From assembly GCA_025201865.1 (NCBI GenBank), contig MU603194.1, forward strand, positions 934 to 15,717: a DNA stretch of 14,784 bases, in the 5' to 3' direction. How positions within the stretch are numbered: position 1 is the stretch's first letter; each line of letters starts with the position of its first letter. This DNA comes from Ramicandelaber brevisporus (Eukaryota > Kickxellomycota > Ramicandelaberales > Ramicandelaberaceae). Below the pieces are notes generated by a model. The model was not told the origin of the DNA, did not search any database, and saw nothing but the letters and a program-made list of their open reading frames with translations. The position numbers were made by a program, and so were the translations under genes. This document shows, piece by piece, positions 8,384 through 14,784 of this stretch.

Positions 8384-9734
8384 GCACTCAAAGACTCCCC
8401 ATCCTCAATCTGCCACTGTTACTGCTACTGTCGACGATAGTACTCTAACTTTGGACAAGCAAAAGGCAGCATCTGAACCCGCAACGTCTCCTCCAGTTAG
8501 TGGGCTGCCCGCCAGCGAAGCCAAGACTGGCGCAATTACTCCGCCTGAACAAATTGCTGACCAACTGCAGCAAACAGCCTCAAGCAGTGCAGGTGGGACA
8601 CCACGTAGCCAGCGGCTCGACCATCTTTTGGACAGTGGCGCACTCTCCCCGCCTGTTCTTCCAGCTCTCGGCTCGGTCACAGCTGAACATCCGTTGGATT
8701 CTGAGCATGAGGCTGACGCTCCTTCGCTTAGTTCGTCTTCCCACCTGCAAGGCTATCCTGGGCTGACTCGTGGCTTGTCAACATCCAGCACGACTACCTC
8801 AGCCAAAGCCAGTGCAGTTGCTGCAGCGACTACCGAGAAATCCCGCAAGCTACTCTCATTTGCTGCAAAGACGACTTCATCGTGGCTCGCTGGTAAAGGC
8901 GGTGCTCGCATCGAGGCATTGCGTGGCCAATTAGACAAGTTTGCCCAGCGAACCGCAGTTCCAGGCACGGGAAGTGCCAGTGGCACACTAGCTGGCGGAT
9001 TGACACCTGGTTTCCATCCATTGCCTGAAGAGTTTATTCTGTCAGCTGGTCTGTCACAAGCCGACATTGCACCCAAGACACCCACATCCGCCGCAATGCC
9101 TGCCACAGCCACAGCCACAACTACAACTGCAACCACAGCGAATGTAGCTGCAATCACTGAAGATAGCGACGAGTCGCCTCCACCGCTACCTCCACCTCCA
9201 CCGCCACCTCGTCCAAAGAGCAAGTCAGTGTCAGCACCACGCAACATGAAGGATTTGAGCTACTCGCCTCTCAACGCAGTACCTGATATCAGTGATGACG
9301 ATGAGCTGTTTGCTACTGAGGAGTCGCCCCCAATTCCGCACATAGACACATCCGCAGCTCTGCCAGAACCAGATATTGCCTCCACAGTCATTGGGAATAC
9401 ATCTGCTAAAGAAGACAAAGACAAAGATAAAGAAAAGAATGAATCAACCACGACATTGACTTCGTATGAACCAGTGTCTGCCGTGGAGTCCACGACAGCT
9501 ACGGGCACGACACCACGCAGACCACCTCCTCCTCCATCATCGACCTCGGATAGCTCCATCAAGCACAGTCGACCACTGCCACCATTGCCACCATTGCCAC
9601 CACTGCCACCAAAGCCATCCATTGCAGTATCCACAGTATCCGAGCCAGCTCCTACTGAAGAACCACCAGCATTGCCTCAACGACCACTACAAGCCAGCGC
9701 ATTACACCCAGCGACCCATGGATTCGACCCTTAA
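6147..9734 (+). CDS. NVJ2: ER-anchored SMP-domain lipid-transfer protein (Nvj2/TEX2-like, PH + SMP)
   Basis: This 1195-residue protein has the order typical of the Nvj2/TEX2 family. A hydrophobic N-terminal segment (about 3-33, two turns split by Pro19) would anchor it in the ER. A Ser/Thr-rich linker (40-340) follows, then a PH-like region (about 344-462, starting DVYFAVLKNDTLFLYDSE and ending PEKESWYFALWNASR). The SMP (TULIP) domain (about 495-705) contains WLNALIGRIFLGVHKS, a basic helix, PKVLSLSDNGELTLELYIHY and NRIWIGFFEMPHIDLKIEP. Family members carry lipids between the ER and vacuole, Golgi or other organelles at contact sites; that role is inferred by family. Residues 730-1195 are low-complexity, with a Q13 tract (734-746) and proline motifs of SH3/WW-binding type (1011-1024, 1143-1155, 1173-1181). 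A 30-residue Asn/Ser insertion lies inside the PH-like region. Yeast Nvj2 is shorter, with no comparable tail. The ATG at 6147 begins directly with the membrane segment. Confidence 0.88.
8346..8384 (+). repeat. CAG/CAA tract encoding 13 glutamines
   Basis: Thirteen Gln codons, mixed CAG and CAA, encode residues 734-746 just after the SMP domain. The mixed codons argue that the Gln run is tolerated or kept at protein level rather than being a fresh slippage product. Confidence 0.95.
9576..9611 (+). repeat. Four 9-bp tandem units encoding Leu-Pro-Pro
   Basis: Four in-frame units of the type (C/T)TGCCACCA encode LPPLPPLPPLPP (1144-1155), bounded by RP and KP. These are PPLP-type strings, a known ligand class for WW domains, with flanking basic residues that also fit SH3 ligands. 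Confidence 0.9.
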
Positions 9735-10345
9735 CTTAATATTTACTCATATTTGCAATGAACACAAACCATAAACACCCAAATTTTACTCGCATGTTTG
9801 AAGTACCTAATTTGTTTTTTTTTATTATTGTTCACCCTCCACTCAATCACCATAATTCTTGCCGGACATGATATCTTCCCTGAGTGTGGAAGCATTTGTG
9901 GGAATGGCGCGGCGTCATGCTGGAGTTTTCCCCACGTTCGGGGCTGGAAGTAGTAGACACTAGACGCGGGTTGTGCTGGTGCTTTTTTTTTCATTCAGCT
10001 CTGGTACCTGAAGCTGGAGTATGTTCTCTACTTCTCGCTGAATATCACCTACTACCTACCACCTACTTTTCTTCCTTTTCTTCTTCTTCTTCCTTGATAT
10101 CGTGTCCATAGTGACAGTGCATACTTTCTCCGTACTCTCTCCTCGCGTAATACTATTGACAACAACAACAACAACAACAACAACAACAGTAGCGACAGCT
10201 TCTCTTTACTTCTTCTCTTTCTCTCTTTCTCTTTCTCTGTCTCTCTTCGGAACCGCGGCGACACAGCGACAACAGTTGGCACTTGATCTGTTTCCCTCTC
10301 TCTCTGACCAGATTTTCAAAGCACAAACAGCACAACTATCACAGT
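9735..10345. other. Intergenic region and septin leader with CT and CAA repeats
   Basis: These 611 bases contain a pyrimidine tract at 10066-10095, a run of ACCTAC-like units (about 10047-10066), (CAA)9 at 10160-10186 and a long CT tract at 10209-10247 broken by one G. CT-rich stretches near start codons are common in well-expressed fungal genes. A CCCC-N6-GGGG element occurs at 9930-9943. No credible coding frame is seen. Confidence 0.6.
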
Positions 10346-11668
10346 ATGACCTTTGAGAACGATATCGCGACAGCAGCTGCCCAGGCAGCTTCCAACAGCA
10401 ACAGCAACAGCAACAACAACGGCGCGCCAGTACCAGCCATGTCGCCAGTGCCCAAGAAGAAGCTCGGCGGCTTTGTCGGTTTCTGCAACTTCCCTAATCA
10501 AGTGCACCGCCGCTCCATCAAGAAGGGCTTCAACTTTACGCTCATGGTGGTCGGCCAGAGTGGACTGGGCAAGTCTACGCTGGTGAACACGCTCTTCTCC
10601 ACAAAGCTGTTCCCAGACAAGGAAACCGCGTCTCCGTCTGCCGAAGTGCCCAAGACGGTTGATATCCAGTCCATCTCGCAGGACATCAACGAGGGCAACG
10701 TGAAGCTGCGCTTGACGGTTGTTGACACTCCAGGATTTGGCGACTTCATCAACAACGACGACTCGTGGAAGCCCATTCTCGAGAACATTGAGGCGCGTTT
10801 TGATGCATACTTGGCCCATGAGAACCGCGTTAACCGCAGCAAGATTGTGGACAACCGCATCCATGCTTGCCTCTACTTTATTGCTCCAACTGGTCATGCT
10901 CTTCGTGCTGTTGATATCGAATTCATGAAGCGCCTGCACACCAAGGTCAACCTGATTCCAGTCATTGCCAAAGCAGACACATTGACGGACGCAGAGGTTG
11001 CCGGTTTCAAGGAGCGTATTCTGGCTGATATCCAGCACCACAACATTCAAATCTTCCGCCCCGTTTCGGACGAGTATGACGATGCCGAGACTGTGGCTGA
11101 CAACCGCGAAATCTTGGAGAAGCTGCCGTTTGCAATTGTGGGCAGCAACACGCTGGTCGAGTCTGCGGAGCGCGGTTTGGTGCGTGGCCGCAAATATCCA
11201 TGGGGTGTCATTGAGGTTGAGAACGAGGACCACTGCGACTTTGTCAAGCTGCGTCAGATGCTCATCCGCTCACACATGGAGGAGCTCAAGGAGTTCACAG
11301 ACACCGTCCTGTACGAGCACTACCGCACTGCCAAGCTGATTTCAATGGGCCACACCCAGAACAACACTGTGTTCCGCGAGTACAACCCAGCACAGCAGGC
11401 TGAGGAGGAGCGCCGCGAGCACGAGAAGAAGATGGCCGCACTGGAGCGCGAAATGAGCCTGGTGTTTGCTCAGAAGGTGCAGGAGAAGGAAGCCAAGCTC
11501 AAGCAGAGCGAGGAGGAGCTGCATGCTCGCCACCGCGAGATGAAGGCACAACTCGAGCGTCAGCGGCTGGAGCTGGAGGAGAAGAAGCGCAGACTCGATG
11601 CCCAGATGCGTCCGATTACTCCATCCAAGCCTGGCACTGTCAGCTCAAAGAAGGGTCTCTTCAAATAA
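10346..11668 (+). CDS. CDC3: Septin, Cdc3/AspB type
   Basis: This 440-residue septin is a GTP-binding filament subunit that forms hetero-oligomeric rods at the plasma membrane, organising division sites and polarity. It shows a polybasic lipid-binding stretch RRSIKKGF (55-62), P-loop GQSGLGKS (70-77), switch II DTPGFGD (127-133), G4 motif AKAD (208-211), the septin unique element RGRKYPWGVIEVENEDHCDF (280-299), and a coiled coil (about 350-420) with REMKAQLERQRLELEEKKRR. The strings WKPILENIEARFDAYLAHEN and the coiled-coil sequence fit filamentous-fungal AspB, orthologous to yeast Cdc3. The N-terminus before the G domain is short (about 44 residues, Ala/Asn/Ser-rich), unlike the long extension of yeast Cdc3. 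An open frame extends upstream, but the first ATG is at 10346, followed by plausible MTFENDIA. Septin identity is certain; subgroup is likely. Confidence 0.93.
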   Translation: MTFENDIATAAAQAASNSNSNSNNNGAPVPAMSPVPKKKLGGFVGFCNFPNQVHRRSIKKGFNFTLMVVGQSGLGKSTLVNTLFSTKLFPDKETASPSAEVPKTVDIQSISQDINEGNVKLRLTVVDTPGFGDFINNDDSWKPILENIEARFDAYLAHENRVNRSKIVDNRIHACLYFIAPTGHALRAVDIEFMKRLHTKVNLIPVIAKADTLTDAEVAGFKERILADIQHHNIQIFRPVSDEYDDAETVADNREILEKLPFAIVGSNTLVESAERGLVRGRKYPWGVIEVENEDHCDFVKLRQMLIRSHMEELKEFTDTVLYEHYRTAKLISMGHTQNNTVFREYNPAQQAEEERREHEKKMAALEREMSLVFAQKVQEKEAKLKQSEEELHARHREMKAQLERQRLELEEKKRRLDAQMRPITPSKPGTVSSKKGLFK

Positions 11669-12074
11669 TCCTCACCTCTTTATCTCTCCATCTCTCCATC
11701 TCTCTCACTTCGTTTTATTCTCGAAACCTTTTCATACCCTCATCTATTCTCATCAACCTTTTATGTGTCTCTCATTCTATCTTCAAACCATCATTCTAAG
11801 TTTATGATTACATCCTGTTAATTATAGCATGTGCCAAGACGTGCCAGGCCACGTCCCGGGAACAGTCTTGTGCGGTTGATGTCATAGGCTCTGTAATGCG
11901 ACTGTGGCAGACAAGTCGGAGTACACGGAGAAAGTTCGATCCTGAGCTTGTGTCCCTCTGTCCCCTTTGTCACCCTCGTCTACCGACAATACAAGCACAC
12001 GCGCACCTGAACACTGTTTGCTGTTGTTATTGTTTTTCTTCTTCTTCCTCCAAAGCACATAATCAAACCAAGTT
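11669..12074. other. Intergenic region between the septin and the pacifastin-like gene
   Basis: The septin 3' flank has CT/TC runs with repeated CATCTCTC units (about 11680-11710). A nested inverted repeat occurs around 11835-11870: CAAGAC pairs with GTCTTG, with ACGTG and CACGT inside. A tRNA T-arm-like string GTTCGATCC (11935-11943) has no partner A-box. An out-of-frame ATG at 11898 runs past the next start codon and is not supported as a gene. Confidence 0.5.
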
Positions 12075-12680
12075 ATGGCTGCTGTTACAACTGCTGTACT
12101 TGTGACACTCGTCACCATGATGGCAGCCTTCTGGGCATCGTTCCGCACAGCCATAGAGAACCACCAGCCGCTTCCAACCTGGCCCTCCATCCCAATCTCG
12201 TTCCCACCATCGTCCGATATCAGCTCCTCAATCCCCGGTCCGCAGCCCACAAACACCCCACTCGGCTTCAATGCTGAATGCGTGCGCTCCAATCTCGGCT
12301 TTGCCTCGTACTACGATGGCTGCAACAGGTGCGGTTGCACAAACGCATCGCCAATGTCCTATTGCACCTTAAAACTGTGCCCGATTTACAACAACACGGA
12401 GGCCGAATGCAAGAAGGGAGCGCCAACCACTCGCATCTTTACAGTGGAGAACCAAAAATGCCTGTGCTTGACAAATGGCAATCGGGTGTGCATTCCGGCG
12501 GCACGCGACTTTATGCCACCACATGGTAAAGAAGAAATTGGATCGGGCGGCAGTGATAACGATGAGAAGCAAAAGAGTTGCGAGGGTGTTTATGGAAAGG
12601 GAGAGTTTGTGGATAAGGTAGCCAACTTTAAATGTGCTTGCGGTGCAGACGGCCATGTCTTTTGCCAAGTGCCATCATAG
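12075..12680 (+). CDS. Secreted cysteine-rich protein with a pacifastin-type inhibitor module
   Basis: This 201-residue protein has a hydrophobic N-terminus (about 3-22, signal peptide or anchor), a Pro/Ser-rich linker (30-65) and 14 cysteines. The first module (C69, C83, C86, C88, C97, C102) reads C-x13-CNRCGC-x8-CTLKLC, which fits the pacifastin signature C-x(9-12)-C-N-x-C-x-C-...-C-T-x3-C, apart from one extra residue in the first loop. Pacifastins are small serine-protease inhibitors best known from arthropods. Two further blocks, C112/C129/C131/C139 and C169/C187/C189/C197, keep C-x16-17-C-x-C-x7-C with a shared [ND]-G in the last loop, so they look like degenerate copies. NNT (106-108) is a possible glycosylation site. 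Inhibition of proteases outside the cell is inferred from the motif. A generic disulfide-rich wall protein is the alternative. Confidence 0.8.
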   Translation: MAAVTTAVLVTLVTMMAAFWASFRTAIENHQPLPTWPSIPISFPPSSDISSSIPGPQPTNTPLGFNAECVRSNLGFASYYDGCNRCGCTNASPMSYCTLKLCPIYNNTEAECKKGAPTTRIFTVENQKCLCLTNGNRVCIPAARDFMPPHGKEEIGSGGSDNDEKQKSCEGVYGKGEFVDKVANFKCACGADGHVFCQVPS

Positions 12681-12908
12681 TTATTTTCAGTTTCTTTTTA
12701 ACTACTCGTTCCTCCACAGCAGGAGTGTGTGAAAATGCATTAACAACCTTATTACTCCTCATATTACTACCTATTTCAAGCATTAATCATTTTATCCTAC
12801 TCTGGCTTACGTCAGCACTTGTTACGTTGGCGGTGAGAGTTCTGTTTGATCGGCGATTACTGAATCGAAAAGCATGAAGCTCTCTGTTCATCTCTCTTCG
12901 TAACCATT

Positions 12909-12983
12909 GGCTCAAATATTATATTGTTGCTGTGTAATGCTGGCTGTGAACAATATCAGTGAACCTCTGAGCCGATATTTGAG
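12909..12983. repeat. Nested inverted repeats (possible cruciform or RNA hairpin)
   Basis: CTCAAATAT (12911-12919) pairs with ATATTTGAG (12975-12983), and ATATTGTT (12921-12928) pairs with AACAATAT (12949-12956). GGCTCA (12909-12914) can alternatively pair with TGAGCC (12968-12973). A short perfect hairpin, ACAAC-AAA-GTTGT, follows at 12988-13000. All arms are exact. The function is unknown. Confidence 0.6.
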
Positions 12984-13005
12984 AACGACAACAAAGTTGT
13001 GAACA

Positions 13006-13017
13006 ATTACGCGTAAT
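13006..13017. promoter_or_regulatory. 12-bp palindrome ATTACGCGTAAT with MCB core
   Basis: The perfect palindrome centres on ACGCGT (13009-13014), the MCB element bound by MBF (Mbp1/Swi6 in yeast, with a related factor in fission yeast) for G1/S expression. A single copy, 420 bases from the next ATG, is weak evidence for function. Confidence 0.3.
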
Positions 13018-13360
13018 ATTAAAAATAAAAGAGGTGAAGAGAAGAGAGAAAGAACTTAGGATTGAGAACAACACTCGTGGCGACGATCCTACACAAAAGC
13101 GGCTCGCCGCACTACAGCTGTTGTTTTCCCAGCCAAATTAATGTGGACTGGCATAGACTGGTAAAAGGGGATTGTTGAACATCTCGATGACGTGTGTATT
13201 GCTTTACATCGTGTCGCTCCACTTGTTGCAACTCACATCCCACTCAGCCCTCCAGCTTGCAAGGCTGCACAACGCGTGAGATTGATAAATAGCAACATAT
13301 ACATATAGGCCGCACCATATTGCTGTTGCTTCTGCCGATTCGTATCGTCTTCACAGTTTC

Positions 13361-13380
13361 CACACACACACACACACACA
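13361..13380 (+). repeat. (CA)10 microsatellite in the leader of the last gene
   Basis: Ten perfect CA units lie about 50 bases before the ATG at 13432, probably in the untranslated leader. Confidence 0.95.
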
Positions 13381-13431
13381 CCATACCTGACTCACACAGT
13401 ACCAGACTAACAATCACTTTTCGTTGATACG

Positions 13432-14262
13432 ATGCGCTCGCTTCTGCTTTCTGGCGCTGCTCTGCTCAGTTTGTCCTTGTCCGGTCGTGCTCAAGACGAG
13501 TGGGGAACTGTTGTCGATACGCCTTCGGGGATTCAGGCTACCGGCTGGTTTATGCGACTCCAGGGACTTCAAGCCGTCCCCGATGCCCAATTGTTTGTTG
13601 CACATGACCCGGAGCTGCCCAGTGCACCTAAGATCCAAACGAGTAGTGGTCAACTCGTAGACTTGAACCCAGGTGGTAGCTTCCCGGCTGGTAAGGCGCA
13701 GAGTATTCAAGTCCGTTCCATGACGAACAAGCGTCTTCCGCCAAATATGAGCACTAAGGAGCCAGAGGATGCGATTGGACATGTATTTGCGGATTGCTCT
13801 GTTTCAAGCTTTGATGTTGGGTTCCCATATGTTGCAAGCCCAAATATGGGTGGCGTGCAGCAGTCGCCGATTGGTGTGCATGCCGAAGGTCTCAAGGTTT
13901 CTGCATACAGTCAGCCTGGCAAGCCCATCTCATTCACATTGGAGGCGACCGGAGGATACGTGAGCGTTGCTGGCACAAAGGTAGTGGACCTTCCGCCAAT
14001 TTGGCCAGCAAATTTCGCTGTGAGAATTCCGGAGGATGCTAGTCAGCCAGCTGTCGCTAATATCGTGTTTAATGAACAAGTGACTACTGATGAGCTTGGT
14101 GTCCCGACAACTGGCCCAGATGGCCATTTCAAGTTTGATGCCAAGGCAACCAGTGGCTACGTGAATGCAATCCATCTGAGCTTGCTTGGTACAGAAGTTG
14201 CAGATATTACAATCGGGCATGCTGCAGTTATTCGCAACAAAGAGAAAACCGATAATCACTAA
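13432..14262 (+). CDS. Secreted protein of unknown function, beta-rich
   Basis: I do not recognise this 276-residue protein. It has a clear signal peptide (MRSLLLSGAALLSLSLSGRA, probable cleavage near 20). The mature chain has alternating polar/hydrophobic strings that suggest beta strands, many Gly/Pro/Val residues, a single cysteine (C122) and no further membrane segment. Two segments resemble each other: EATGGYV...GTKVVDL (171-187) and KATSGYV...GTEVADI (238-259), which hints at an internal repeat. NMS (105-107) is a possible N-glycosylation site. The ATG at 13432 opens the signal peptide directly and no upstream in-frame alternative is evident. It lies downstream of the pacifastin-like gene with its own long promoter region. 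It may be a cell-surface or extracellular protein; no enzymatic motif was seen. Confidence 0.75.
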   Translation: MRSLLLSGAALLSLSLSGRAQDEWGTVVDTPSGIQATGWFMRLQGLQAVPDAQLFVAHDPELPSAPKIQTSSGQLVDLNPGGSFPAGKAQSIQVRSMTNKRLPPNMSTKEPEDAIGHVFADCSVSSFDVGFPYVASPNMGGVQQSPIGVHAEGLKVSAYSQPGKPISFTLEATGGYVSVAGTKVVDLPPIWPANFAVRIPEDASQPAVANIVFNEQVTTDELGVPTTGPDGHFKFDAKATSGYVNAIHLSLLGTEVADITIGHAAVIRNKEKTDNH

Positions 14263-14784
14263 ACTTCATTTTTAATATTTAAGTTAGGGAGGGGGTTATT
14301 GCGTCCCAAAATGCATCCCGGTCGGGTGCAATTCGGGGCGCAATAACCTGAAAACATAATATTTTTTCTTTTTCTTCCCACAGAGAACGCAATATAGAAG
14401 ACTGCAATAGCACCGTCCTGACTTCTGACCTAAACGTATCAATCTGCCCAGCGTATGTCTTGAGGTCGATAGTTCTCCTCGTTACCTTCACTACTTTATA
14501 ACTTTTAATATACCATTGCTTGTAACAGCACTCTTCTCGAACCGACTTGCGTCCACCCATCAATGGCGACCAGCGCACCTCGCGTGCTTGAGCTTCTTGG
14601 GCAGAAAATGAGCTCGTCAGTCCACTGGCTACAGGGCAGCTTACACAGCTGGATTCATCATTTGGCGAGAAGGTGTCTTATGCGGTGTTTTGCATCGGTG
14701 TACTGAATGAGTGACTTGCTGATATAGTGGGTATCTTGTCGAGCCTTCTTGCAGCCTATGGCAACGCCCAGCCGCTTGTGCCGT
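14263..14784. other. Right-end region: hairpin, T-run and no supported gene
   Basis: After the last stop codon there are 522 bases up to the window edge. Besides the hairpin described separately, a T6 run occurs at 14362-14367 and pyrimidine-rich sequence follows it. A minus-strand frame is open from about 14677 down to 14279, but it has no ATG near a sensible start, resembles no family I know and would cross the hairpin, so it is not called as a gene. Confidence 0.5.
14294..14348. repeat. 55-nt bulge-free imperfect palindrome (hairpin)
   Basis: The arms GGTTATTGCGTCCC (14294-14307) and GGGGCGCAATAACC (14335-14348) pair at all 14 positions, one as G-T. The pairing resumes as AA/TT and then TGCATCC (14312-14318) with GGGTGCA (14324-14330), leaving a 5-nt loop. 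In total 23 of 25 positions pair around a single axis (14321), with only A-C and A-A mismatches and no bulge. It begins 32 bases after the last gene's stop codon. Confidence 0.9.

Larger units (their letters stand above)
12681..13431. other. Intergenic region rich in inverted repeats and promoter-like motifs
   Basis: This 751-base gap, the longest in the window, holds no credible gene. It contains a CRE-like TTACGTCA (12807-12814), a half site TGACGTG (13188-13194), the paired inverted repeats at 12909-12983, a perfect 12-bp palindrome with an MluI/MCB core (13006-13017), a TATA-like string (about 13293-13307) and a CA repeat near the next start codon. An AATAAA lies at about 13022. The promoter of the downstream secreted gene probably occupies the last few hundred bases. 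Confidence 0.5.

Noticed and set aside
8753-9247. Minus-strand Gly-rich frame opposite the proline-rich tail
   Set aside because: The composition is simply the complement of Pro/Thr codons; there is no start context or domain.
9930-9943. CCCC-N6-GGGG element as a terminator hairpin
   Set aside because: The arms are only 4 bp, it lies about 200 bases after the stop codon, and such hairpins do not define fungal transcript ends.
10316-11233. 305-codon minus-strand frame inside the septin
   Set aside because: Antisense of a strongly conserved septin gene; its translation follows from septin codon bias and has no recognisable domain.
11880-11960. Possible tRNA because of a GTTCGATCC string
   Set aside because: No A-box at the right distance and no cloverleaf arms could be paired.
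12632-12877. Hydrophobic 81-codon frame overlapping the end of the pacifastin-like gene
   Set aside because: It starts out of frame inside a real gene and continues into AT-rich non-coding sequence.
14279-14677. Minus-strand frame of about 133 codons at the right end
   Set aside because: No ATG in a sensible place, no recognised motif, and it crosses the palindrome; transposase ancestry could not be supported.

Overview
The window reads as nuclear DNA of an early-diverging fungus. Seven protein-coding genes lie head to tail, all on the + strand, and the six complete ones are each a single uninterrupted frame with no intron visible. The set comprises fungal housekeeping genes (U3 processome protein Utp4, 60S assembly factor Brx1, an SMP-domain lipid-transfer protein of the Nvj2/TEX2 family and a Cdc3/AspB-type septin), three secreted orphan-like proteins and a C-terminal leucine-rich-type fragment. 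Intron-poor genes, many trinucleotide repeats, moderate base composition and an LRR-type neighbour fit a zoopagomycete, perhaps Kickxellomycotina (Coemansia-like). That placement is an inference; nothing in the window proves it.

Layout: 1-326 is the tail of an LRR/F-box-like gene cut by the window edge. UTP4 (888-3656) begins with a poly-threonine tract encoded by (ACG)14. At 3966-4523 lies a small secreted cysteine protein with a twin CX3C motif, preceded by five GATA-factor consensus sites in 112 bp. BRX1 follows (4729-5733), then a 1195-residue Nvj2/TEX2-like protein (6147-9734) with an N-terminal membrane segment, a PH-like region, an SMP domain and a long Pro/Ser/Thr-rich tail. The septin (10346-11668) has a leader rich in CT and CAA repeats. 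A secreted cysteine-rich protein (12075-12680) carries a recognisable pacifastin protease-inhibitor module plus two degenerate copies. A second secreted protein of unknown function (13432-14262) is followed by a symmetric 55-nt hairpin (14294-14348) and about 430 bp in which no gene is seen.

The genes do not form one pathway. UTP4 and BRX1 both serve ribosome assembly (40S and 60S arms). The septin and the SMP protein act in cortical organisation and at membrane contact sites. The secreted proteins probably act outside the cell. The points most worth a second look are the pacifastin-type protein with its paired cysteine losses, the bulge-free palindrome near the right end, the secreted twin-CX3C protein and its GATA cluster, and the inverted-repeat-rich intergenic region at 12909-13017.
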